Positions 1 to 12,310 of a stretch of DNA of 64,000 nucleotides are shown here, in pieces (position 1 is the first letter of the stretch; the number at the start of each line of letters is the position of its first letter). This DNA is from Anopheles merus (taxonomy: Eukaryota > Arthropoda > Insecta > Diptera > Culicidae): positions 16,805,286 to 16,869,285 of the forward strand of contig NC_054082.1 of NCBI RefSeq assembly GCF_017562075.2. Direction: 5' to 3'. A program made the position numbers and the translations under genes. Below the pieces are notes generated by a model, which was not told where the DNA came from, ran no database searches, and saw only the letters and a program-made list of their open reading frames with translations.

Positions 1-1721
1 GCTGGAGAACGTCCTTAAGCCAGAGCGAGGCTCTTTCCGTTTAGCTTTGCTTTCTCGACCCGTACGCATCTCTCCGCACCTGCTTTCGTGCACTAATTAT
101 GCTGCATCTTGTGCTGTGTGCTAACGCGCGCTGCTAACTGGAACAACGAAGGAAGTGGTTGAGCTGCCCAGCTTTCCCCCCGAGCGTTGTACTTCTTGCG
201 TTCAAAAATTGCATAAACATTCCGCGACTAACGATAACTGCAAGCGGAAGTGTGCGCTTCTCGTTGGGATGAAGGCTTGTTTTGGCAAATTATATTACCC
301 GTTTTGCAGCACTCAGGAAAGAAACACTGGAGCGCCGTCTTTTTTTTAATTATCTTTACTTAAGCTATTAATTTTAGCCGGAGCACTCGTGTCTTGTTGT
401 ACCAGGAAGTATAAATCATTACCGTTTTGCTGGCGCCGTTTACGTCTAGTGCGAGATCATAATCTGGTGCACTTAATTCACATTAAGCGAGCAATAAACT
501 TCGAACCGCCAATCCGAACGATTGATGGGCAGCGAGCGAGCGCGCAGCTTCTGGGGGCCATCGTGGTGGGTTGAATCACAGGCAGCAGGGCACACGCTGG
601 GCTGCATTCTAAACACAGTAGCACATACCGATGTATAGTATGGTGTACAGATGGCTATATCGGTGACCTACAACTCACCCCAACTACGGTCCCTACGGTG
701 AGACCGAGTACAGCCCTCTTGAGCCGATAAAATATTACACATTCATGAGCGACGACACACCGTTGTGTTGGCAGCAGTGTAGATGCAAAGCGTAAAACAA
801 ACACAGCATGTCTGCAGATTCGTACGTGGACAACGTACGCCAGGCACCAGTGGCGGGAAAGGAATGAACAAGCATGCCGATGACGATTGTTGTGTACATC
901 AAACAAACGACAACGAAACTTTGAAGAAATCCCCTTCGTTAATCACACACACACACACACACTGGCAGCAGCAGCGGTGGTGGTGGCCGCTAAGTTTGCA
1001 CCGGAACGTGTGCGTCATCCCAAAGGGGGGACACACATCGCATTACGTGTTCTGGCTGTTTGGTTTGGTTCTCTCGACAGAAGTATCGAGATTCAGTTGG
1101 CAAGATCTTCTCCACCCGAGCAGATCCTGCAGAAGACCTGCACGCGGAATTGTGTCCCGGCATCGGGTGGCATTTGAATCTGTATTTGAACGTGTGCATT
1201 GCTTTTTTAACCATCTCTTCTCTCACCTTCCAGTATGATGTGGTGAATTCTGCGTAGTTCTGCGCAAATCTCCGTAACGATCCTCGTAAACACTGATTGA
1301 TCGATCGCAATATCGTGGTTTGGAGCTGTGTTTACGTGCTTGTGTGGATGTGTGTGTGTGTGTGTTTTCTTTTACAGTGTGAGAGAATATAAACGCTACA
1401 GCACGGTTCCAGCACGGTTTTATGTCGCACGGTGTTAACGGGTGCAGCCTAGCAGAGCAACCGCGAGAGAAACTTCATAATCAGCAACCCGTTCCCCCAA
1501 TCATCATCAATCGCAATCATTGCGCTCCTCTGTGGTAAGGCAACTCCAACAAACCCTGCAAACCCCACCATCCGTACCACCGCATTCCCCATCGCTCCCT
1601 TCGTTCCCACAACCCCTTAGCGGCACTCCACCATCCTTAGGGCAGGGTCGACGGCACGAGCGCACCCAGCATCACCGTCACCAAAACCACCACCACCACC
1701 ATCACGACGGATTCTACGTAG
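1..1721. other. Non-coding 5' flank, nothing firmly identified
   Basis: I see no protein-coding gene here. The open frames are short and read through low-complexity sequence such as the CA repeat near 944-962, a GT repeat near 1350-1364 and CAC/CAT runs near 1680-1705. A TATAAA at 1388-1393 lies about 30 bases upstream of an ATG at 1422. That ATG opens a 38-codon frame running into a consensus donor GTAAGG at 1535. This could be a first exon or a 5' UTR exon of the EF-hand gene further right, but its reading phase does not join directly to any exon I can defend. Confidence 0.35.
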
Positions 1722-1832
1722 CATACTAACACCCCCCAAAACCGTTTCAAGTTGGAAGGAAAAATCTTCTCGGCGGTGAACAACTTTCTCACTGCATCGA
1801 CCTTCGTCAAAGACATCAGACAACTGATCATG
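1722..1832 (+). other. Possible 5' exon of the EF-hand gene
   Basis: An open stretch ends in ATC ATG followed by a strong donor GTGAGT at 1833. Its last base is in phase 0, matching the phase-0 acceptor at 6756 of the EF-hand gene, which has no in-frame Met near its own start and so needs an upstream exon. Two readings are possible. Either the ATG at 1830-1832 is the initiator just before the intron, or the whole stretch is coding and continues from a further upstream exon. The upstream in-frame TAG at 1719 and the weak acceptor context at 1720-1721 argue against a simple start inside it. Joining to 6756 would create a 4.9-kb intron. This is inference from phase and splice signals only. Confidence 0.3.
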
Positions 1833-4800
1833 GTGAGTAGAGGTAGCAGCAGTAGTAGTAGCATTGAGGCGAGGGGAAGCAAAAAGGGACATAACTCTTT
1901 ACGGTCTCCAAAAGGCCGGCTTTGGCAGCCATCGGACGTGAGAAATGCGTCACACAACGGGGGGAAAAAACGAGGAAATACACTTCCACCGAACTTCTGG
2001 CTGACGCTTGAGAGCTGAACACAAATTGCGTTACTTTCGCGCTGCGATATGACTGTTGAGATAATTAGATTCTATAGGCGGGGGGTTTGGAGAGCTATTG
2101 AAGAAGAAACTTTTCTACCCAGAAGGCGCATCAGAGGGTATACTGCTTTAAAGTACTCCAAACATCTCAATTACACAAAAAGGAACAACGCGGAGCAAGA
2201 AGACGGTCCAACACAATTCAATTTCCCGCTTTCCAGTCTACAACAATGTTAGGATCCTCTGCAGGTATTCTCGTCCCCTTAATAAACCCATAAAGTGCAG
2301 GATAATGCTAATTAAATGACACACAACGCGAGCAGCATCTTATCCTGCCGAAGACACGGCGCACACCTGAACACATTCCCATACACTAAGGGACCATTCC
2401 CCACTTTGCACTATCGGACGCTATCTTCTGCGGCAAGCTGGAGCTTGTGGAGAGGCAAGGTATATTTCCCACGTTGGTGGGTCACCGTCTCCGTTCACAG
2501 TTCATTCGTTGCCCACCGAAACACGGCCCAAAGGTTGATGAATACACATTCTCTAATCTGCCATAAATTAATCCACCTAAACTGATTACCGGATTCGCGG
2601 TCTGGTCGCAGTCGGGTCGGAGGCTTATTTCCTAACCATTTACTCTCTTCCACACACACACACACGCATACGGAAACAAAGAGCGTAATAATTTAGTCAT
2701 TAGCAGAAAGGGTGCGCCTCCTTCCGGGCATCCCCACCCGTCGAAAATTCGTAACCGGGAAAGCGGGGTTGCTGGTGGGCCCGATAAAAGCGCCCGCAAG
2801 TTAGTTTACGGGCATGCTTTCACATCCAGCCGCCCTGCACGCATGAGTTGGGTCCTCAGAAATGGGGGTGCGAGAGATAAGGGAGTTGATAAAGTGTACC
2901 CAACACACCACACCAGTCGTCTCGTGCCTTTCCATCGCCTCCAGCGTGTAAATCATATGCATATGTTAATAATAAATGTACTATTTAGTTATCGCGCAGG
3001 TTCGGAGCAATGGGAGTTCTCTTCTGATGGCTCAGGCTTGGCGGCTTGCCTTCCCGCTCCTGCACGGTGTGGAAAACTGTCGTGGCAGGGCTGACGCAAC
3101 AGCTTACGATACCGGGGAAAGTTGCGCTACACAACACCCGGGGAAAAGCTTTCCCCCGGTCGGGGACTGTTACTGTATCTAATTTTACATGGCGCAGGAG
3201 ATTTTATCGGGTTTCTTAGAAACACGCCCTTTTACGCAGCCTGTGCCTATCTGGGATCCTCTCTCGACGCAGTGCCAGCGCCAGCTACCCAACTGTAAAA
3301 CCATGTTTTCCCCCATTAATGGTTTCGAAAACTTTGACAACATACTTCATGCATGTTTCCACACACACACACAACCTCTTGTTCTGTGGAGCTGTGTCGG
3401 CAGCTGGAATCGGCTTACACGACCTACGACTTACGGAATGGGAAAGACCAAATCACTACCAGCGGGTGTTGCCGAAACCATTCAGATGACAGATTAAACC
3501 TCTACAATCTGAAGAAAGTGCCATTTAATGCTGGTGACTTCAGTGGAAAGAAATAAAGCCCCGCGCCGGACAAAGGTCAACCGTTCAACTCGACGGGGGG
3601 AAAACACTATTTGACCATTAGCTTTTATCGTACTCTCCTTCCTGGGGGAGCGTCAGGAGCATCAAGCTGTGTAACGACATTGGCAATCTTTTATGCGACG
3701 ATTTCCAACGCCACCGCCTGCTACTCGTACGCTCCGGGCACACGACTCCTGGAGAAATGTGGAGAAATGGTTGTCACACTAGCGCGGTATTGGGAGAACC
3801 GGTGGCACATGAGATTCTTTTCCGTCCTCGCTCAGACACACTCTCACACTGTGCGTGCCATGTGGTGGTTGACCTCGCGCTACAGAGCAAATGCGCAAGT
3901 AAGAAAAATTGTCCCATCAACGTCGTCTGTTTCTTGGGCGATCGTGATAAAAGCACCACTGCTTGCTAAACTTGCTGACTTTCAGTCTCCCTTTTGCGCA
4001 CTTGGTATTGCGTACTTTCAGCCCTGGGGTAACAAATATTGCTTTAATACGCTGGCCAAAGACGAACGGTTAGCCGACCAGCTCTAAGTTGCTCGTAATG
4101 TCAATCAAATTTCCCCCGAGTATTGAAACAGGGAATGAACTTATTAAAGTTGCAAGATCCTCCTGTTGCTCCGGGTTTCCGGATGGTCTCCGGCAAGCTG
4201 CTCAGCGCAAGTCAAATGATACAATTCCCCCCCAAGCGAACAGCCGGCACAGATCTGCGAGACGTTCAGAATTGACTTCCAGGCTCCAAGTCTCTCCCGT
4301 TCCAAACAACCATTGCACAAAACGACGAAGCTAACTATAATTAAGTTTTCGCTCAGCCCACAACGAGAACACACACACACACACACGAATTTTAATGAGC
4401 AGATGGTGGTGAGTGTGGGCTCCCCGCACGTGCTTGCACAGTGCATAAATTGCTGCTAAATTTCACAAACTCTCTAAACGCCCTAACGCAAAAAGCAGAA
4501 AACAACCGGCGGCTCAAAATCCCACTTACGCGACTTGTTGCTCTCGACGACATCGATGTTCGGTGCTTTACTTTTTTTTCTTTTCTTGTTAGCCACTTTG
4601 TTTGCTTTACATTCCGCCGGAGCCCATGAACCCGTGAAATCGACCGATGACGATAATGAGAACCGGCGGTGCCGGTTGCGTAGCGTCATTTGTGCTATTG
4701 TCGACGTGCTGTGATAATGTTTCCGAATAATGTCCACCCCGAACAGTAAGGAACAAGTGAATCGATTTTTGTCATAAAATGACGGTAATGATGATGATGA

Positions 4801-6755
4801 TGATGATGATGAAATGATTAACGCAACATGGCGCCGCGCACACACAGTGAAGCATCAAAGGACACGTGATACTGGGAATGGGGCCCGTCTGCCAGATGGT
4901 GCAACCCAAACCCGAACCAGTGCGCTAATTGGCTGCTGCTGTACGTTGAACGTACGGCTGTGGCGTGGAGATAGAGCTCGCTTTATGATTTTTTCAAAAT
5001 TGCCAAAAAAAGGAACACTTTGCGCGAAGAGTACTTCAATTTTCAACCTATCTATTACACCAATCAGGCTCGTCATTTACACCTTTAACAGCATTTAATG
5101 CGTTTCATTCCATTTTCCACGATGGCTGTCCACTTCTTGCCACACAATTAAAGGGTCTATCGATAGCGGCGCAAACAAAGGCCGAAATTGATGCCGCGGA
5201 CAAGCCTACGGTACCTGCCAATAATTATCGACAAAACGGGACGGCAAGGGGAAGGGCTCGTTACAAACACCTCGCACCACCACCATCAGCCGCCGGGTGT
5301 ATGGAAACATCAAAAACTCGTCAAATATTTGCCAACAATTCACTTTGAAGCCGAGTTTTGAGTCCTTTCCCCTCGAAAGGGCAACCCAGTCCGAAGCGGA
5401 AATAATGCATAACTTTTACGCATAAAATATGGGTGGAAAATCAATACTATTTGCATGGGAAGGAGTCCGGCTATTTTTCCCCCTTATCACCGTTAGCGTT
5501 TGCAGCATGCCGCTAGCGATGAAATCGGTACACTTTAAATGCTTCCCATTGAGAAACGTTTGGGAGGTTTTTTTGTTTCGTTTGTTTGTGCTCAGATGCC
5601 CATTCAGTTCTCTCAAGGGTCGCAAAGCATACAAATTATACTACTTTCATTGTTTGCTTACAGGCCGGAAAACGGGAGGAAAACGGCGGTCCCTTCCCGC
5701 GCCAAAGCTGTCATTGGCAAACATTTCATTTCAAACATTTCATTGAACAGCTCCCCGACTGAACCCGGAAGGGCAAAGGGGACGATTTTTATCGTTGGCA
5801 TCATTTAATTTTGTGCAAAGTACTATAACAAAGCAGCAGTACCCCGCTTTCCTCTCGTTTCCAACCCAAGCGCGCATTTGTGTCATGTCGACCGGCTGCT
5901 GCTGCTGTGGAATGCAATCAATTGTTTACTAACGTTCATAAATAACTAACGACCTTTCAATGTGAAACATTTCGCTTCCGCAAACCCAACCGAGTGTATA
6001 CCGACCGAGTTCTGGTTTTCGGTTTTCACATGCTGTTTTCACCTGAGTTTTTCACCATTTCCAACCATTTCGTTGGGTGTGTTGCAGGATGCCCGCGCGT
6101 TGAGTGCCGTTTTTTTTTTCGATTCAATTTAAAAACGTGTTTGGCGCGTTAGCTCGTGATTGCATTTCGGAGTCAATCAAATCATATTAACCACCTTTTG
6201 GCACGTGACAACGGTGCCTTTTCGGTGCCGTGGTGGAGCAGCAGCGCGGGCTGGGATGGGTTGGGGATGAGTTCCGGCAGCGTTTGGATGCGATAGAAAT
6301 ACCTACAAAAAAGAAGCAAAAGAATTTAAATTTAAATTTATATCGCTTCTATCGACAACCTACCGGCAATGGGCGTGTGGTTGGTGATGGTGGCAATGGC
6401 CTGTTTTCTGTTTCACGCCGTCACATTCCACTTCACCCGTGTTTACACGTGTTGATCCTCTCGTATTACCACCACTTGTCAACGGTAGGATTACAAAACA
6501 CGGCAAGGATATTCGCAGGGGTTTCACAGCGTTGTGCCGGAGGAACCCTTTCTCCGTGCGATGTGTTGATTCAATTGCTTTACCTATTACGTATGCAATC
6601 AACAAGGGAGGAAGAGTAGGTATAAGCAGAAGAGCAGAAAACCCCCCAACGGGCGTATATTTTTATCGTTTCCACGTCACAACCGTCAGTCCTAAGCAAA
6701 TATTATCCTTTTTTCTCACCTTTCTCGCCCCTTCTCATGCCAACCCCCCCAACAG
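1833..6755. other. Non-coding region, probable intron
   Basis: About 4.9 kb without a supported gene, probably the first intron or 5' flank of the EF-hand gene. It contains short CA repeats (near 2650, 3360 and 4370), a GAT repeat at about 4788-4812, and many short open frames with no recognisable protein. A C-rich tract at 6736-6755 ends in the acceptor CAG used at 6756. Confidence 0.4.
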
Positions 6756-7707
6756 ACCCGACAGACAAACAACGACCCTACGACTGCACCGGAAGCGGGA
6801 CCGAACGCGGGCAATGAGCAGCAGCAGCAGTACCATTCCCATCGTCCCGACTCGACCAGCGGCCACAGTGGCGGTGGCCGGTCGAGTTCCCGCTCCCCGA
6901 TCGATCCGTACCGGCAGGACAGCCTCAATCAACCGCCCAGCGACTGCTCCAGCCTGGACGGGAACGTGTTCGTCGAGGGTGGTGCGAACGTGCCGCTGCA
7001 CGGCAAACAGCGCCGCTCGCAGACGACCGATTCGCTCACGTCCGGCAACAACATCAGCTACAGCCTAAACAAACGCTTCATCTCGAAGAACCAGATGAAG
7101 GAGTTCCGGGAGGCGTTCCGGCTGTTCGACAAGGACAACGACGGTTCGATCACGAAGGAGGAGCTCGGCACGGTAATGCGCTCGCTCGGGCAGTTTGCCC
7201 GGGTCGAGGAGCTGCAGGAGATGCTGCTCGAGATTGACGTGGATGGCGATGGGAACGTCAGCTTCGAGGAGTTTGTCGACATCATGTCCAACATGACGGA
7301 CACGGTGGCGGAAACGTCGGCCGACCAGGAGGAGCGCGAGCTGCGCGATGCGTTCCGGGTGTTCGACAAGCACAACCGGGGCTACATTACCGCGTCCGAT
7401 CTGCGCGCGGTGCTGCAGTGTTTGGGCGAAGATCTGGACGAGGAAGAGAGTAAGTAGAGTCAGTGCGGTCCTTCTGCGCTGTCGTTAATTTTAAAAAATG
7501 TGATCCAAATTATTTTCTTCAATCTCTCTCTCCCCCGCCACACACACAGTCGAGGATATGATCAAGGAGGTGGACGTGGACGGTGACGGGCGGATCGATT
7601 TCTACGAGTTTGTGCACGCGCTCGGCGAGCCGGAAGATTCGCAGGAAAACGATGAGGATGATGAGATCGTTTCCCAGCGCTCCCCGTCGTTCGATGTGCA
7701 AGTTTAA
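6756..7707 (+). CDS. Calmodulin-like EF-hand protein (CG11638-like), 3' two exons
   Basis: A small calcium sensor of the calmodulin superfamily. Exons are 6756-7449 and 7550-7707 (TAA), joined by GT-AG in phase 1, and encode 283 residues of the C-terminal part. The first about 100 residues are low-complexity (Gln, Ser, Gly and Pro-rich), followed by four EF-hands. Loops 1, 2 and 4 are canonical (DKDNDGSITKEE, DVDGDGNVSFEE, DVDGDGRIDFYE). Loop 3 (DKHNRGYITASD) has Arg at position 5 and Asp at 12, so it probably binds calcium poorly. The tail is acidic (SQENDEDDE). The pattern and extra N-terminus resemble Drosophila CG11638 rather than calmodulin itself. The start codon is not in this segment and must lie in an upstream exon, perhaps at 1830. 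The next gene, PGAM5, lies tail-to-tail. The cellular target is unknown. Confidence 0.9.
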
Positions 7708-9367
7708 GGTGCCGAGCCGAGACAGCGTGACAAAGGACAGGCAAAGCCAATTTTATCGAAAATACTACGGCGGCAGTTTAAGCAACTTAATCGTATTTTC
7801 GCTTCATCGTAACATTTGGATAGGTGTGAAGGAACGCGCTAGCGTTCTGATGATACTCTGCAATTTCAATGTTCTGCAAAGTGCACACAAACACACAATG
7901 GCGAAGATTACACAAATTACACCAAACCACAACAACAAAACGCACTGTGCTCGCATATAACTTAAAAAAGCCAAATTTTTAAAAATCTTTTTCCATCGTA
8001 TTTACTGTTTCACATCAAGAAATCAAAACCAACAAAAAAAAAACAAACTAATAAACACAAAAATATACACTCGGATAAAAATATAAAAAAGAAGCAATTA
8101 CTACATACCATTTGATAGGAAATAAGAAGGAGAGATTAGGTGAAAAAGCATGTTACCGCGCTAGCAAGGAAAGCACGCCCCAAGATGATGCAAAACAGAT
8201 GTTTCGCGAACTCGATAACACTTTTTCCGAAATCGTTTTTCTCCTCTTGCAGCTACCGTTTGCGACCGTGTTGCTGCACTCACTGTGTTCGCCTACTATG
8301 CTAAATATGTCTGGCACTGTACACGGGGCACTAACGGAAAACATATCAACCGCAAGGATGATGTTGCTTGCACACAGCTGTATGGCATTGCGCAAAACGT
8401 GCTCTATACAACCCGCAAGCCGGTGCGGTACCGGCGCGCGGCTAATCTGGTAGCTCTGTTTAAATGGAATTTATTTGAATCTAGCTTTTCAAACCATTTC
8501 CTTTTACTGGGTAATACTGTACATTTATAATTGTTGAACGATGAGCGTGTGGTCTTAGTGTGGTTCTGTTGGGGGTGAATTGCGCCACGCCATCGTACAC
8601 GCCACGAATGCAACTATTAGCTATTAGGTATGGGGACATTATTAAAACATTCATCTTGTAAGCGATGCACTTACTTTATAGGCCAGTTAGGTTCAGTATT
8701 TTTGGACTGTGTATGCGAATTTCTTAAGGCTTATAAAACTCTCTATGCCATAAACAGTGGCGTGTAACACGGGCGAAGTGCTGCGTAAAACAAAGTTTTG
8801 CATTTGATCTTGAAGGGTAAAACATTAAAAAGTCTAATATTTTTTCCACAGTTGCTGACGGTAAAAGATAAATCATCAATATTCGCAAATCAAAACTATA
8901 CTACGATAACATATTGAAAGATGCTATTTAACATTGCATTGCAAACACGCATAATCACGTACCAAACTTTTGAGGAAAGTCACCAACGTTCGTTACCACA
9001 TTTGCCCACGTGTACAATCTTGAGCGTAACACTAAACATCAATAAATGTTAAGGAATTTTATGTATGTTTAACTACACTGTTTCTTTGGTGTTTGGTGTT
9101 CTGATCCGAAAATATTGTTAGTGAAGGGGAAAAGCAAGATAATCCACTTACCTATTAGAGCGTTTTTTTCTGTTAAAATGAACATCGACGTTTCACGTTC
9201 TTTCGGTTAAATGGACGGCCATGAATTGGCCAAAAAGCACAGCGGCATCATTTTCATTTCAGTGTTAATTCTTATTTCTAGACATCACGATATCTTTCGG
9301 AGATTACCACGGTAGTCCGACTGCCACCATGAACACTTTAAAAAATACTTGCCTGCTGGTGCATTCT
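7708..9367. other. Convergent 3' region of the EF-hand and PGAM5 genes
   Basis: AT-rich sequence with no coding potential, best explained as the 3' UTR of the EF-hand gene and the 3' flank of PGAM5. Plus-strand AATAAA hexamers occur at 8050-8055 and 9041-9046, so two 3' ends are possible. I see no clear minus-strand signal close to the PGAM5 stop. Confidence 0.5.
8050..8055 (+). terminator. Poly(A) signal candidate, EF-hand gene
   Basis: AATAAA about 340 bases after the EF-hand stop, in an A-rich stretch. A second AATAAA at 9041-9046 could give a longer 3' UTR. Confidence 0.4.
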
Positions 9368-10400
9368 TTATCGCGTAAGACATTCCTTCGGCATGTGACC
9401 GCAGTCGCCCAGCGTGCGGAGCGACACCCGCCCATCGGGATAGATCGACACCCAGGACAGGGAAGCGTGGCCAAGGGAAATGCGCAGCCACCCTTCGGCC
9501 GGATATTGCAGTGCCCGGCACACGAAATACCGTATCACGTTGGCATGGCACACGATGATGGTGTACGAGTCCGACTTTTGGGACGGATCGGCACGGTAGA
9601 AATACTTCCGGAACGCACCCTCAATCCGAGCACCGTCCTGGAAGAACTGCTAAAAGGGGCACACATGGGATGGAAGGGAAAGAAGGCGTGTTCATCATTG
9701 AGACAGTCTGTTTTACCCGCACCCTCTCTACCGCTACCCTCAATTACCGACGCTTCCGGACGCCAGTGGCCAACGGGTGGTTCCGGTGGAATGGGGGAGC
9801 CCTCCTCGAGCAGTGGACAATTGATCAGCTTTAGATGCGGCAACGATTTGCCAATGATTTCTGCCGTCTCCTGTGCCCGGGTCATCGTCGAACGGACAAT
9901 TTCATCGTACGGCAGGGCAAGCTGCTTCAACCGCTCGCCGCTCAGTGCGGCCTGCCGGCGACCCAGCTCGGTTAGCGTACGCTGCGCATCGGTCAGCCCG
10001 TCCATGTTGTACTGGCCGTGGCGCACCAGGATCAGATGGCGTATGGCGCGGCCCTTCTTCATCTCCACCGCTTTGTTGTAATCGTTCTGCGATTCCGGAT
10101 CGTCCACCTTTCTCAGTGGCTTTACAAGGCTCTTTGGGTCACGACTAAAAAGAGAGGGGTACAAAATGAGTGTCAAAAAAACGACGCGTTTTTCCCCTGT
10201 AAGTTCCGCGCTACTTACTGGTCCCAGTTCCAGTCCCATCGGGCACAGGGGGACGGTTCATAGTTGGTTGTGAACGAGTTTTCCACCGTCTGGCGTTCGA
10301 ACGCGTTCGACGCAAACCAGTAACCGGATGCACCACCTACCACACCGATTACGGTGCCCGTGAATAACTTTTTCGACATAAATCGGCTCCACACTCCCAT
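9368..10400 (-). CDS. Pgam5: PGAM5 mitochondrial Ser/Thr phosphatase
   Basis: A phosphoglycerate-mutase-fold protein phosphatase anchored in mitochondrial membrane. The family dephosphorylates partners in mitophagy, fission and stress signalling (ASK1 in Drosophila). Exons on the minus strand are 10400-10219, 10144-9748 and 9649-9368, giving 286 residues, the usual length. Residues about 13-30 form a hydrophobic anchor (TGTVIGVVGGASGYWFA). The WDxNWD motif used for multimer assembly is at 55-60, just before the first intron. The catalytic RHG motif is at 102-104 (His103), and the second active-site His lies in IVCHAN in the last exon. The start is the first ATG before the anchor. The gene is head-to-head with dihydropteridine reductase (700 bp between start codons). 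Nothing looks broken. Confidence 0.95.
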
Positions 10401-11100
10401 GGTTTACAGCGGTCTAAGATTTCTGCAACAGATGCGATTGAGGTTAGAGAACGGTTTCACCGGCAACACCAACCCACACGGTACTTACTCCTACAATAAA
10501 CTCAACGTATAAATACAATGTTCTATGAACTTTAAAGTCTTAACTTTCTAAACACGTACAATACTTATCACAATAAACTGAACTACGAAGCAATTAAGTA
10601 CGGCGTTTCGGCAATACTCGACGCGAAACCAAATTCGCCTCGAGTGTTTTTCTTTTTTGTGTTTTTTTTCATGCTTCAATTGTCAAAACGGCGTCGTAAG
10701 TTTATACTGTAGAGTTGTAATGCTTTTGTTAACCCTTTTGCTGTGGGCCAATTAGAAAATTGGAAAGTTTGTCCTTTTTTTTAAGAAACTGAGATTTTTT
10801 TCAACACTCTGTTGTACTTTTCATTCTTCTTGAAATGCCACTGATAATTAGCATTCTTGCATCACCTATTTTCTGTTTTTCGCTTTCCGAGAGAATACGC
10901 TCCCAAGTATTTCCCCCTCCAAATAGAGGCTGAGTGCAAGCGCCACCGATAGTTGTCTTTACGAGGGAGCAACGAAGTAACCTGTTGAATTTAATCGCTT
11001 AGCAACCGTCCGAGAACGTAGACCTATCTCCTCATCCACTTGTGCCGCTCTCGCGTTCGATCGATCGAAGAACGAAGAAAAAGTGTGTGAATCACAGAAA
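10401..11100. promoter_or_regulatory. Shared divergent promoter region, PGAM5 and DHPR
   Basis: The 700 bases between the two start codons must hold both promoters and 5' UTRs. A 14-bp perfect palindrome (TTCGATCGATCGAA, 11056-11069) lies 31 bases before the DHPR start. A TATAAAT at about 10509-10515 is in AT-rich sequence and is not clearly placed for either gene. No coding sequence is evident. Confidence 0.5.
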
Positions 11101-12007
11101 ATGGCTTCGGGAAAGATTCTCATCTACGGTGGCCGCGGTGCTCTCGGTGCGTCGTGTGTGCAGTTCTTCAAAAAGAACAACTGGGTAAGTGATGCAGTGC
11201 TGCACTTTGGCACAATTTTCCCCACTGAGAATAGGTGGAAAGTGAATGATTATTCAAACAAACACACACACCGCTTCCCTTCACCGCATCTCGACCGCAC
11301 ATGTCCTTGGGCAGTGGGTAGGTTCGATCGATCTGACGGAAAACGATGCGGCCGACGCCAACATCGTGGTGGACCGTGACGCCGACTGGGTGGCGCAGGA
11401 GGCAGCCGTGTTGAGCAAGGTCGGTGCCGAGCTGAAGGGCGAAACGCTCGACGCCATCATCTGCGTCGCTGGCGGTTGGGCCGGTGGCAACGCGAAGAAA
11501 GACCTTGCCAAGAGCTCCGACCTCATGTGGAAGCAGTCGGTGTGGTCGTCCGCCATCTCGGCGACGGTCGGTGCCAACCATCTGAAGCCGGGCGGTTTGC
11601 TGGTGCTGACGGGAGCGAACCCCGCCCTCGAGGGTACCCCGGGTATGATTGGCTACGGTATGGCGAAGGCCGCCGTGCATCAGCTGACGAAGAGTTTGGC
11701 CGGCGAGAAGTCGGGCCTGCCGGACAATTCGCTCGTCGTGTCCATCCTGCCCGTCACGCTCGATACGCCGATGAACCGCAAATGGATGCCGGATGCGGAT
11801 ACGTCCACCTGGACGCCGCTCGAGTTCCTTTCTGAGTAAGTACAGAGTGGTGGGGCTGGTGTTGTCCGTCGACAAAACCGTGCTTCAATGCGCTATTCAC
11901 TTTTCAGGCTGTTCCACAAGTGGTCCAAGGGAGAGGAGCGTCCCGCCAACGGCAGCCTGGTGAAGCTGATTACCAAAGACTCCAAAACAGAGATGGTAAT
12001 CGTCTAA
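11101..12007 (+). CDS. Dhpr: Dihydropteridine reductase
   Basis: Quinoid dihydropteridine reductase is a cytosolic short-chain dehydrogenase/reductase. It uses NADH to regenerate tetrahydrobiopterin, the cofactor for phenylalanine, tyrosine and tryptophan hydroxylases, and so supports melanin and monoamine synthesis. Exons 11101-11184, 11315-11835 and 11908-12007 encode 234 residues, close to the family length. The N-terminal Gly-rich nucleotide-binding motif (YGGRGALGASC) is at about 9-19. The catalytic Tyr-x-x-x-Lys (YGMAK) is at Tyr142/Lys146. The segment WVGSIDL after the first intron matches the family. The first ATG is used and begins MASGK. Divergent from PGAM5 and convergent with the PCGF3 gene. 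Confidence 0.97.
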
Positions 12008-12304
12008 GCACCCCTACGGGAGGGGGAAGACCGCACCCCACGTCCGCGTCCTTCCCGAATCTCAACTCCACTGTATGCTCTCTTTCTTTCTCTCTTTCTA
12101 TACATTGATTCCACCGTTTTGTGACGGTACATTCCATGATGGGGTCGATTTACTTAAAAAACAAAAACAAACACATTCCAGAAATCGTAAACCGCCAAAA
12201 ATCCTTAAGCTGTGAGTCAGCACACAGTCCCACTGGCGCACATTGTTGTTTAATTGTTAAAAGTTGAGCGTGCATCGAATTCGTTGATCGAAACTTTAAG
12301 TGAA

Positions 12305-12310
12305 AATAAA
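12305..12310 (+). terminator. Poly(A) signal, DHPR
   Basis: AATAAA about 300 bases downstream of the DHPR stop, followed by a T-rich stretch. It is the first canonical hexamer on this strand after the stop. Confidence 0.6.

Noticed and set aside
1520..1729. Plus-strand frame rich in Pro, Ser and His
   Set aside because: Composition comes from CAC/CAT and CCN simple sequence. It could be a 5' UTR, but there is no protein evidence.
9329..10081. Plus-strand 250-codon frame
   Set aside because: Antisense to PGAM5 exons and runs through both of its introns' boundaries; no family resemblance.
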